From the NCBI GenBank assembly GCA_036574075.1, contig JAINCN010000047.1, forward strand, positions 1 to 38,844: a DNA stretch of 38,844 nucleotides. The letters run 5' to 3'. Origin of the DNA: Deltaproteobacteria bacterium (GTDB lineage: Bacteria; Desulfobacterota; Dissulfuribacteria; Dissulfuribacterales; UBA5754). Positions 32,035 through 38,844 of this stretch are shown piece by piece. Under the pieces are notes generated by a model. That model was given only the letters and a program-made list of their open reading frames with translations, was not told the DNA's origin and did not search any database. A program made the position numbers and the translations under genes. The number at the start of each line of letters is the position of its first letter. The stretch's first letter is position 1.

Positions 32035-32206
32035 CTGATCCTGCTGAAAAAGCCCGATTCTCGCGGCGTTGCTTCAATTTTCCAGCCCATGCGGCTGACG
32101 CTGTAGGGGCGAATCGTGATTCGCCCTCCTCATTCCTGGAAAATTCGCGCCTTGCATCTCGAGCTTTTTGAGCGGGATCAGATTCTTAGGTTTTTGCAGC
32201 GCGATC
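32035..32206 (-). repeat. Inverted-end repeat, family 2, copy 2
   Basis: Ends CTGATCCTGCTGAAAAAGCC and GCTTTTTGAGCGGGATCAG, with the same sub-terminal blocks as 1501-1679 in the opposite orientation. The centre is replaced by a GTAGGGGCGAATCGTGATTC-type palindrome. It fills the gap between the aminotransferase stop and the serA start. Confidence 0.85.
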
Positions 32207-32207
32207 A

Positions 32208-33347
32208 TTACTGTGCGAAATAGGCCTCGGCGGCGGCAACACCCCGGCCTAGCTCTACGGGATGTCCAAGCTCCTTGAGCACACGCTCGACGGCGGAGAT
32301 GGCCATGATCATGTCCCACTCGGAGAGATGTCCCATGTGAGAGATGCGAAAGATCTTCCCCTTTGCCTGGGCCTGTCCGCCTGCAATGGTGATGCCGTAT
32401 TTTTCCCGCATGATCTTGACCACGTCCTGGCCGTTGATCCCGGCAGGGGCCTTGATGACAGTCACGGCCTCGGACGGGGCCTTGGAAAAGAATTCGAGCC
32501 CGAGCGCTGCGACTGCCGCCCTGGTCCCTTCGGCAAGACGCCTGTGATGTTCGAAAACAGCAGGGAGGCCGGCCTCCCTGATACCCTTGAGGACCTCGGC
32601 AAGACCGATGATGAGGGAGACAGCAGGCGTGAAGGCAGTCGTCTGCTTGCCGATGGCCTTTCGCTCCCTTTCAAAGCTCAGGTAGTACTTGGGAAGACGA
32701 GACCTTTCCACGAGACGCCATGCCTTTTCGCTCACACTCACAAGGCTTAAGCCGGGCGGCAGGGCAAGGGCCTTCTGGGAGCCGGTGACGACCACATCGA
32801 GTCCCCACTCGTCAGTCTTGAGTTCATAGACCCCAAGGGCCGTGATGGCATCCACGACCAGGACCGTTTCGGCCCGGTCCTTCACAAGGGCGCCGATCTC
32901 CCGGACAGGATGTTTCGCACCGGTCGAGGTCTCATGGGCCTGCATGAAAACTGCCTTGGCCTCGGGGTGGGCTTCGAGGGCATTTTGCACCGCATCAGGA
33001 TCCACAGCCTCACCCCACGGGACATCGATATTCACTGCGGTAACGCCATACGCCTCACAGAGTTCGGTCCAGCGCTCGCCGAATTTGCCGGCGCGCACGA
33101 CGATTGCAGTGTCTCCAGGGGAGAGGAGATTCACGACCGAGGCCTCCATCCCGCCGGTCCCTGAGGACGCGAAGATGATGACATCGTTAGCGGTCTGGAA
33201 GAGATATTTGAGGTCAGAGCGCACCCCTGTCAGAATTGAGGAAAACTGGGGAGAGCGGTGATGAATGATGGGCTCGGACATGCGCGCGAGGACCTCTGGG
33301 GCAACCGCGACCGGCCCAGGCGCCATGAGATAGCGCTTCTTGAGCAT
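32208..33347 (-). CDS. Class V aminotransferase, alanine/serine-glyoxylate type; candidate phosphoserine aminotransferase
   Basis: A 379-residue PLP enzyme: LMAPGPVAVAPEVLARM, SSGTGGMEASVVNLLSPGD, QAHETSTGAKHPVREI, VVDAITALGVYELKTDEWGLDVVVTGSQKALALPPGL (PLP lysine in SQK), and a C-terminal domain with FRISHMGHLSEWDMI. The family contains alanine-glyoxylate and serine-glyoxylate aminotransferases. Some members next to serA work as phosphoserine aminotransferase in organisms without SerC, and adjacency to serA suggests that here. SD AGGAGG is strong. Confidence 0.85.
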   Translation of the reverse strand: MLKKRYLMAPGPVAVAPEVLARMSEPIIHHRSPQFSSILTGVRSDLKYLFQTANDVIIFASSGTGGMEASVVNLLSPGDTAIVVRAGKFGERWTELCEAYGVTAVNIDVPWGEAVDPDAVQNALEAHPEAKAVFMQAHETSTGAKHPVREIGALVKDRAETVLVVDAITALGVYELKTDEWGLDVVVTGSQKALALPPGLSLVSVSEKAWRLVERSRLPKYYLSFERERKAIGKQTTAFTPAVSLIIGLAEVLKGIREAGLPAVFEHHRRLAEGTRAAVAALGLEFFSKAPSEAVTVIKAPAGINGQDVVKIMREKYGITIAGGQAQAKGKIFRISHMGHLSEWDMIMAISAVERVLKELGHPVELGRGVAAAEAYFAQ

Positions 33348-33368
33348 GTCTTATCCTCCTAAAAAGGA

Positions 33369-33533
33369 CCTGAATCCGTGAGCCGACGTTCGGGATATTT
33401 GTTCCGTGCAGCAAATAGCACCCATCTATGGGGGCAGTTTTGCCGTTCGAGCCCCGTCCATGGGCGCCTCCATCCACAAATACCCCGAACGTCAGCTTAT
33501 TGTGAAAATTGCCAAGTTAAGTTCATATCCAGG
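33369..33533 (+). repeat. Cruciform repeat, copy G (family 1)
   Basis: Left end CCTGAATCCGTGAG; inner arm CCGACGTTCGGGATATTTGT pairs with ACAAATACCCCGAACGTCAG with a few mismatches. The right end is damaged: GTTCATATCCAGG lacks CTCACGGATT. It sits between the divergent aminotransferase and the riboswitch. Confidence 0.85.
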
Positions 33534-33635
33534 AAGGATGAATGGAGATTCACCTTATCCCTGTTTTCCTATACCATGTCAAGGGGAAACGCCCGGTAGG
33601 CCCATCATGACCACTGCGATCGTCTGCCAGCATCC

Positions 33636-33664
33636 TTGACAGAATTTTCTCGAAATAGAAATAT
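33636..33664 (+). promoter_or_regulatory. Candidate promoter of the cobalamin riboswitch operon
   Basis: Perfect TTGACA (33636-33641), 17-bp spacer, AAATAT (33659-33664), a weak -10, about 20 bp before the riboswitch core. The area between is A+T-rich. Confidence 0.4.
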
Positions 33665-33679
33665 CAATATCTAATAAGA

Positions 33680-33815
33680 TCAAAATGGGGAATCCGGTGG
33701 AATTCCGGAGCGGGCCCGCCACTGTGAGTGGGGACGAAGGCAGCATAAAGCCACTGGCCGCAAGGCTGGGAAGGCGCTGCCAGGGGAAGAACCACAAGCC
33801 AGGATACCCAAAGTG
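33680..33815 (+). promoter_or_regulatory. Cobalamin riboswitch
   Basis: Conserved cobalamin-aptamer blocks in order: GGGAATCCGGTGGAATTCCG, CGGGCCCGCCACTGTGAGTG, AAGCCACTGG, GGGAAGGCG and the B12 box AAGCCAGGATACC (33797-33808). An intrinsic terminator 60 bp further (33876-33904) is the probable expression platform, ending transcription when the cofactor binds. Confidence 0.93.
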
Positions 33816-33875
33816 ATAGTCGGATCCTGGTACGAGCACTGCCTGGGTCCAAAAACCATGCGGCAAGACGGGATG

Positions 33876-33904
33876 CCCTGGACATGTTTTGTCCAGGGTT
33901 TTTT
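33876..33904 (+). terminator. Intrinsic terminator, riboswitch expression platform
   Basis: CCCTGGACA (33876-33884) pairs with TGTCCAGGG (33890-33898) over a 5-nt loop, followed by TTTTTT (33899-33904). It precedes the SD of the first gene by a few bases. CCTGG and GGGTCC at 33842-33850 can pair with terminator arms and may form the antiterminator. Confidence 0.88.
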
Positions 33905-33917
33905 GTTTGGAGGGAAC

Positions 33918-34673
33918 ATGATGGAAAAGGCCGTATTCTTCGGGCTTGTCTTTTCGATCTTCGCCTTTGCGGTAAAGGGCGGCATGGGACTTGCTTTCAG
34001 ATCGGGCCTCGGTGACCGCTGGTATATGCGGCTCATGGTCCCCGGTTATTTTGCCGCATACGGTGCCCTGTTTGCAGCAGGCGCCTGGATCGCGCGTTCC
34101 GGATTCATCCACAGGCACATGGAGGCATTTTTGAAGATCGCTGAGGCAGGTATCCTGTTGCACCTTGCCCTTGCCGGGGGTCTTCTCGTTTGGGGGATGG
34201 CACTTCTAAAAAGAGACATTAAAGGATGCGAAAAGACCCGGGCGTCATGGCTCCTACTTGTCCCCTGCCCTGTATGCCTTACGGTGATCCTTACAACCAC
34301 CTCTGTCCTTTACGTCGTCTTCCCGCACGGAGGCATGCTGCCGGCACTTGGCGCCTACGGGCTCTTTGCCGCCATCTCCCTGGTAACCATGGTGTCGGTT
34401 GTGATGATCAGCCGCATCGCCAAGGGCATAGAGGGCTCCTCTCCCCTTCACCGCCTCGGGACCGTCATGGTGCTCCTTGCCTCCTATTTCATTGCAACCC
34501 TCTACATCACCCCCCATGTCTCCGCCATCCCTTCCATCTACGCAATCGCCTCCCGCGACGCTTCCGGCCCGGCTGTTCCAGGGGTCCACAAGGCAGTTAT
34601 CGCAGGCATATGCATCGTCCTTTTCGTCTGCGGATACATCGCTGGAAAACGCAAGCAAGGAGGGGCGCCATGA
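33918..34673 (+). CDS. DUF2162 multi-span membrane protein, putative transporter
   Basis: About 251 residues from ATG 33918 (SD GGAGGG); the upstream extension to 33813 would cross the terminator and is rejected. It has roughly six hydrophobic segments (AVFFGLVFSIFAFAVKGGMG, VPGYFAAYGALFAAGAWIA, LHLALAGGLLVWGMALL, LGAYGLFAAISLVTMVSVVM, VMVLLASYFIATLYI, AGICIVLFVCGYIAG) and a conserved PCPVCLT motif in a loop. DUF2162 proteins occur beside ExbB-like and DUF2149 genes, and control by a cobalamin riboswitch points to B12, corrinoid or cobalt uptake. The transported species is inferred only. Confidence 0.75.
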   Translation: MMEKAVFFGLVFSIFAFAVKGGMGLAFRSGLGDRWYMRLMVPGYFAAYGALFAAGAWIARSGFIHRHMEAFLKIAEAGILLHLALAGGLLVWGMALLKRDIKGCEKTRASWLLLVPCPVCLTVILTTTSVLYVVFPHGGMLPALGAYGLFAAISLVTMVSVVMISRIAKGIEGSSPLHRLGTVMVLLASYFIATLYITPHVSAIPSIYAIASRDASGPAVPGVHKAVIAGICIVLFVCGYIAGKRKQGGAP

Positions 34674-35269
34674 GCCCTAAGGCGATCCTGGAGTCTTTCA
34701 TATACATCGTTTCGAGTTCCCTTCTTTATCCAGTCCTGGCCCTCCTGTCCTTCCTGACGCTCGCTGTCATCGTTTATGCAGGGGCCTTCTGCTCCGAGTG
34801 GATAGGGCGTTCAAGGATGCGTCGTAAAACCGTCGATGACCCGGCGGCAGCGATTGCGCGGGGCGATTTCTCGAGCTTCTCGCCGGCGACCCGCAAGTAC
34901 ATCGAAAAACTTCTTAAAATCCTCGAAAAGGCCCCAAAGGAAGAGGAGATCGAATACGTACTTCAGGAAAACAGACAAAAGCTTATGGCCTCACTCGATC
35001 CTGTGAGGATACTTGTAAGGATCGGCCCGAGTCTCGGACTCCTCGGCACCCTGATCCCCATGGGTACTGGCCTTGCCGCACTCGGCCAGGGGGACATGAC
35101 CCAGCTTTCGTCCCAGATGGTCATTGCCTTTACCACAACGGTCGTGGGGCTTGCCCAGGGGACCCTTGCCTACGTCTTCTTTACCGTAAAATCACGCTGG
35201 GTTGAGAAGGACACCAGGGATATGGAACTGGCAACCGATCTCCTTGCCGGAGGGATAGGCAGGCCATGA
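34670..35269 (+). CDS. MotA/TolQ/ExbB-family proton channel protein
   Basis: 199 residues from ATG 34670 (SD AGGAGG), overlapping the preceding stop (ATGA). An N-terminal membrane span (PVLALLSFLTLAVIVYAGAF), a cytoplasmic helical stretch (EEEIEYVLQENRQKLMASLD), then the ExbB/TolQ core IGPSLGLLGTLIPMGTGLAAL and VIAFTTTVVGLAQGTLAYVFF. It should form a proton-driven stator pentamer, with the ExbD-like role taken by the next gene. Confidence 0.9.
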   Translation: MSPKAILESFIYIVSSSLLYPVLALLSFLTLAVIVYAGAFCSEWIGRSRMRRKTVDDPAAAIARGDFSSFSPATRKYIEKLLKILEKAPKEEEIEYVLQENRQKLMASLDPVRILVRIGPSLGLLGTLIPMGTGLAALGQGDMTQLSSQMVIAFTTTVVGLAQGTLAYVFFTVKSRWVEKDTRDMELATDLLAGGIGRP

Positions 35270-35598
35270 GATATCTCGCAAGGAGACGATCGGCCACTTT
35301 CGATGAATCTCCGAATCCCCTTGATGGCGTCATAAATCTATTCGATCTCGTTCTGGTCTTCATGATCTGTCTTCTCCTTGCCCTCTTCAATGTCTATCAC
35401 TTGAACGGCCTGTTTGATGAGAAGACCGATGTCACGGTCATGAAAAAGACAGCAGACGGCCAGCTCGAGATCATCCAAAAACAGGGAAAGAAGATAGAGA
35501 CCCTAAAGGTGAGCAGGGAAAAAACAAAAGGCCTTGGGGTAAGGCTCGGCACCGCCTACCGCCTCGAGGACGGGACCTACGTGTATGTCCCTGAATGA
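35266..35598 (+). CDS. DUF2149 protein, ExbD-like single-span partner
   Basis: A 110-residue protein: a short basic N-terminus, then NLFDLVLVFMICLLLALFNVY, one membrane segment preceded by a conserved Asp (FDLVLVF), as in ExbD/TolR where that Asp carries protons. A small periplasmic domain with MKKTADGQLEIIQKQGKK and GTAYRLEDGTYVYVPE follows. The start overlaps the ExbB-like stop (ATGA). The three genes are one translationally coupled operon under the riboswitch. Confidence 0.82.
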   Translation: MRYLARRRSATFDESPNPLDGVINLFDLVLVFMICLLLALFNVYHLNGLFDEKTDVTVMKKTADGQLEIIQKQGKKIETLKVSREKTKGLGVRLGTAYRLEDGTYVYVPE

Positions 35599-35604
35599 GT
35601 GAAA

Positions 35605-35781
35605 CCTAAATCCGTGGGTTATGTATTCAACCTTGCGATTTTTCAGAACAAGCCGACTTCCGGGGTATTTGTGGATGGAGGCGCCCATGGACGGGGCTCG
35701 AACGGCAAATCTGCCCCCATGGACAGGAGGCTATTTGCCGCACGGAACAAATACCCCGGCCCGTAGGCTCACGGATTCAGG
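35605..35781 (-). repeat. Cruciform repeat, copy H (family 1, inverted)
   Basis: 177 bp, left end CCTAAATCCGTGGG (degenerate), linker TTATGTATTCAACC on the left, inner arm CCGACTTCCGGGGTATTTGT, hairpins GGCGCCCATGG and GGCAAATCTGCCCCC, right arm ACAAATACCCCGGCCCGTAGG, right end CTCACGGATTCAGG. The whole element is in the opposite orientation to copy A. It starts 7 bp after the DUF2149 stop, so it may double as a terminator. Confidence 0.88.
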
Positions 35782-35873
35782 TGACGGATGATATAGTAGC
35801 GCCAGGGATTATGATGGTGTGAGTGGACTTATAGAGATTGAGAGGATGTGGTGATGAGTATTTTTAATATGCA

Positions 35874-35940
35874 TTCCCAATCTGGAGCTTGGGAACGAGG
35901 GTGAACGTGGGTGAGAAGCTGGAGCTTGGGAACGAGGGTG
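35874..35940 (+). repeat. REP-like direct repeat pair with hairpin
   Basis: CTGGAGCTTGGGAACGAGGG occurs twice (35882 and 35919), the first preceded by TTCCCAA, which pairs with TTGGGAA. This is the widespread REP-like GTTCCCAAGCTCC-type sequence. The rest of the 35782-35981 gap holds nothing recognisable. Confidence 0.75.
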
Positions 35941-35981
35941 AGAATCGCTCAATTTAGGTCATACCAAAGGGGGGGCGCAAA

Positions 35982-38844
35982 ATGAGACCTGGAAGGAGTT
36001 CAGCGGTTTTGTCAGGTTTTTTTTCGATCCTTTTCATCGTGTTGGCAGTAAACTCCTTTGCCAAAACCGAGGCAGGTGCCGGGGATGAGGCCGTCAAGGC
36101 ACGCATCGCCGAGGAGTATGGTAGGCTTCCCCTTGCCTTTGAGGAGAACCTGGGTCAGAGCGATCCACAGGTGCGGTTTTTGTCCCGGGGCAGCGGCCAT
36201 GCCCTGTTTCTTACGCCTGAGGAGGCGGTTTTGACCTTGTGGAAGGCAAAGGATGGGGACTCGGCCAGGGAAAAGGCGGGTAAGTCTTTGGACCGGGCGT
36301 CTTTAGGAAAGGCAGTGGAGAAGGAAGGTGCAGTCATCCGGATGCGGCTTTCAGGCGCCAAGAAGGCCCCTGAGATGGTGGGTGAGGCCAGGCTTTCTGG
36401 TGTGAGCAACTACCTCAAGGGCAATGACCCCTCCAAATGGCGCACCAATGTGCCCAATTACAGCCGGGTCAGATATAAGGGGGTCTATAAGGGCATTGAT
36501 CTCGTCTTTCATGGCAGCCAGCAGCGTCTTGAGTACGACTTTGTGCTTGCCCCCGGTGCCGATCCTCGAGCCATCGGCATGGAGTTTGAGGGCGTGGAGC
36601 AGGTGGATGTGGATGACAAGGGGGATCTGATCCTGCACACAAAGCTGGGGGATGTGATCCAGCAGGCGCCGGTGATCTATCAGGAGATAGACGGCAAAAG
36701 GGTGCCGGTTTCTGGTGGCTATCGCCTTAGCAAGGACGGTCGTGTGGGCTTTCAGGTGGCCTCATGGGACCGGAAGCGGGAGCTGGTGATCGACCCGGTG
36801 CTGGTGTATTCCACCTACCTCGGGGGGAGTGATTGGGATGAGGCCAATGCCATCGCCGTGGACGCCTCGGGTAACGCCTATGTCACGGGGCATACGTACT
36901 CATCGGATTTTCCCCTCAAAAACGCCTATGATTCGATCTACGGGGACGGCTTGGATGCCTTTGTCACCGCTGGTGTTGACAGCATGGACGAGATTAATCC
37001 TGCCACCGTGCCCCAGGTTACATATCAAGGCTCCCAAGACGCTAATAATGCACGCGCTTGGTTGGCCAAGATCCCTAATCAGATCACTAACGTGACCTAT
37101 GACGATGTGGTCAGAGAGGTCCAGCAAAACATTGCTGATCCAGGTGATGTTGTCACCATCCATTTCGCTCCCTCTGCCGCCGACATCCCCAACCCGGAGC
37201 GCGGCTTTCATGCAGACGTGGATTTTACGCAACAAAGCCTGGGTTGGTACAGCGCAATGGGCTACACCCTCGCTTACACCAACTTGGGGAGGCTGGATGC
37301 CTACCGCGACCGCGACCTGCCGCCCGAATACCTGAACGCCCTGCCCGCCCATTTTCAACTCGCGCGCGAGGCGGGCATCAAATTCATCGTGCGCTTTTCG
37401 TATAACGACGGTCCCTCTGCGTCGAATACCGAACCCGACGCCCCGCTTGCGCAAGTCTTGCGTCACATCGAACAACTCGCACCCATTCTCGAAGCCAACA
37501 AGGATGTGATTGCCTGGTTCGAAGCGGGCTTCATCGGCGCCTGGGGCGAGTGGCATTCGTCCACCAACGGGCTGGATACGCCCGAAAACCGCGTCCTTAT
37601 CCGCGACGCGCTTTTTGCCCATTTCCCCCAAGACCGCTTCATTCTCTTTCGCTACCCTAGAGACTTCACCGCCTGGTATCCGCAGCCGCTGACCGAAGCG
37701 CAAGCCTTCACCCAAACTTCTCAGGCGCGGACGGGACATCATAACGATTGCTTCCTTGCCAGCGAGGACGACCAGGGAACGTACTACGACTTTGACGGCT
37801 CGCTCAAAATCGAAGAATGGAAAACCTACATCGCCCAAATGGGACGCTTCGTCCCCATCAGCGGCGAGACCTGCAACCCCAACCCGCCGCGCTCCGATTG
37901 TCCAACCGCCTTGCAAGAGATGGAAATGTTGCACTGGACGGCGTTGAACGAAGCCTGGCATCCAGACGTGATTCAGGGCTGGAAAGACCAGGGCTGTTAC
38001 GCGGAAATTCGCAAGCGGCTGGGGTATCGGTTAACACTCCTCGAAGCAAGATTCAGCCCAACCGTCCGAGCGGGAAGCGAATTTCAGGTGCAGGTCAAAC
38101 TCGAAAACACGGGCTTCGCCTCACCCATGCTGGTTCGTCCCGTGTACATCGTTCTGGCGGGACGAGATGGAATCTCGTCCTACCCCATCCCCGTTGACCC
38201 ACGCCGCTGGGAGCCGGGCGAACACACCTTCACCGCCAGCGTTGCCCTGCCCGCCAGCCTGCCCGCAGGTGAATACCGCCTTGCCCTATGGCTGCCCGAC
38301 CCAGCCAGCGCATTGCGCGACGACCCGCGTTACGCCATCCGCTTCGCCAACGAAAATGTTTGGGACGCGGAACACGGCTGGAATGTGCTTGGCAGCCTCA
38401 TCATTCAAGAAGACGGCTATGACGACAACGCTCTGCTGACTATTTCAATGTCTGGCGCAGTCTTTGGCACAGTTACCAGCAGCCCTGCTGGGATATACTG
38501 CGGCAAAGACTGCACAGAGAGTTATCCCACCGGCACACTGGTGACCCTGACTGCCAGACCTGTTCCGGGTTCTACCTTTGCAGGGTGGAGTGGTGATTGT
38601 AGTGGCACAGGGGACGCTACCGTCATCATGGACGCCGACAAGAGCTGCACTGCCATGTTCTCATCTAACCAAGGCATCGTCAGGCTGTACAACACCATCC
38701 AGAAGATCTTCATCGCCTACTATCAGCGCCCCGCTGATCCGGGGCGGCTGTCCTACTGGGCCCAGATGGCTGAAGAATCATGCGGGGATCTCACCCAGAT
38801 CATCAATGCCTTTGCCAACTCACAGGAGGCACAAGAACTGTACG
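35982..38844 (+). CDS. Large secreted chimeric protein: SBBP-type N-terminus, DUF4874/DUF4832, bacterial repeat, DUF4214 (incomplete)
   Basis: Open to the right edge, at least 954 residues. A signal peptide ends near SFA (27). Residues about 45-275 are the domain preceding SBBP propellers (FEENLGQSDPQVRFLSRGSG, YKGVYKGIDLVFHG, LEYDFVLAPGADP). One SBBP blade (274-327, VYSTYLGGSDWDEANAIAVD) ends at DAFVT, where KL...G would normally follow. From about 404, NPERGFHAD and FIGAWGEWHSS are DUF4874; from about 583, RTGHHNDCFLASEDDQGTY is DUF4832. Then a Cys-rich bacterial repeat (FAGWSGDCSGTG...ADKSCTAMF) and a DUF4214-like end (YYQRPADPGRLSYW). The middle uses more CGC/CCC/CAA codons than the N-terminus. 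Probably a surface or extracellular carbohydrate- or matrix-associated protein. Confidence 0.7.
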   Translation, partial: MRPGRSSAVLSGFFSILFIVLAVNSFAKTEAGAGDEAVKARIAEEYGRLPLAFEENLGQSDPQVRFLSRGSGHALFLTPEEAVLTLWKAKDGDSAREKAGKSLDRASLGKAVEKEGAVIRMRLSGAKKAPEMVGEARLSGVSNYLKGNDPSKWRTNVPNYSRVRYKGVYKGIDLVFHGSQQRLEYDFVLAPGADPRAIGMEFEGVEQVDVDDKGDLILHTKLGDVIQQAPVIYQEIDGKRVPVSGGYRLSKDGRVGFQVASWDRKRELVIDPVLVYSTYLGGSDWDEANAIAVDASGNAYVTGHTYSSDFPLKNAYDSIYGDGLDAFVTAGVDSMDEINPATVPQVTYQGSQDANNARAWLAKIPNQITNVTYDDVVREVQQNIADPGDVVTIHFAPSAADIPNPERGFHADVDFTQQSLGWYSAMGYTLAYTNLGRLDAYRDRDLPPEYLNALPAHFQLAREAGIKFIVRFSYNDGPSASNTEPDAPLAQVLRHIEQLAPILEANKDVIAWFEAGFIGAWGEWHSSTNGLDTPENRVLIRDALFAHFPQDRFILFRYPRDFTAWYPQPLTEAQAFTQTSQARTGHHNDCFLASEDDQGTYYDFDGSLKIEEWKTYIAQMGRFVPISGETCNPNPPRSDCPTALQEMEMLHWTALNEAWHPDVIQGWKDQGCYAEIRKRLGYRLTLLEARFSPTVRAGSEFQVQVKLENTGFASPMLVRPVYIVLAGRDGISSYPIPVDPRRWEPGEHTFTASVALPASLPAGEYRLALWLPDPASALRDDPRYAIRFANENVWDAEHGWNVLGSLIIQEDGYDDNALLTISMSGAVFGTVTSSPAGIYCGKDCTESYPTGTLVTLTARPVPGSTFAGWSGDCSGTGDATVIMDADKSCTAMFSSNQGIVRLYNTIQKIFIAYYQRPADPGRLSYWAQMAEESCGDLTQIINAFANSQEAQELY

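Noticed and set aside
34226-34669. Upstream extension of the ExbB-like frame
   Set aside because: The extension is a shadow of the DUF2162 gene; the SD AGGAGG and ATGA overlap place the start at 34670.

Overview
The window is a bacterial chromosome segment, roughly 55-58% G+C by eye, coding on both strands in short operons with many 4-bp start/stop overlaps. Several genes point to an anaerobic Desulfobacterota-type (former Deltaproteobacteria) organism: a double-length UvrA, a single-subunit 2-hydroxyacyl-CoA dehydratase-family protein with its activase, ADP-forming acyl-CoA synthetase subunits, a DnaA with GKS and an EE Walker B, an archaeal-like COG4030 phosphatase, and a cobalamin-riboswitch/DUF2162/ExbB/DUF2149 operon. 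No rRNA, CRISPR or complete prophage is present. The assignment is inference from gene content, not from a marker gene.

Layout. 1-215: 5' part of a DUF1703-type AAA-ATPase-like gene. 437-4363 (minus): Mrp/Nbp35-type Fe-S carrier, then trxA-trxB-bamD, and a small zinc-ribbon protein. 4465-5913 (plus): BamE-like lipoprotein, pcm, LOG-family protein. 5986-16212 (minus): COG4030 HAD phosphatase, tandem uvrA, an N-terminally truncated outer-membrane porin, DUF1684 lipoprotein, and a dehydratase-like protein with its activase. 16461-19653: a pabB-pabC fusion convergent with a UPF0173 hydrolase and an HD protein. 20243-23663 (plus): variant dnaA, glcD-like oxidase, ispD, followed by a convergent tRNA-Gly with a clear promoter and terminator.

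23800-26930 is an accessory graveyard. It holds a repeat-disrupted integron integrase start, a candidate Pc promoter, a DUF3862 lipoprotein cassette with a well-formed attC, a hicB/hicA cassette (hicA frameshifted) with a second attC, a decayed SEC-C cassette, a possible group II intron fragment, an hsdR scrap and an IS1380-type transposase tail.

26930-33347 (minus): a VgrG3-C-like peptidoglycan hydrolase, ADP-forming acyl-CoA synthetase subunits, serA, and a class V aminotransferase that may supply the transamination step of serine synthesis. 33636-35598 (plus): cobalamin riboswitch with an intrinsic terminator ahead of a three-gene membrane operon. 35982-38844: a large chimeric secreted protein running off the right edge.

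The most striking element is a dispersed cruciform repeat, about 145-200 bp, bounded by a 14-bp inverted repeat (CCTGAATCCGTGAG). At least eight full or partial copies lie in this 39 kb, only between genes or in dead genes. Its inner stem changes sequence between copies while keeping base pairing, and one copy has its core inverted relative to its ends. A second family (two copies with about 22-bp inverted ends) and several short palindromes are also present and sometimes nested inside the first.
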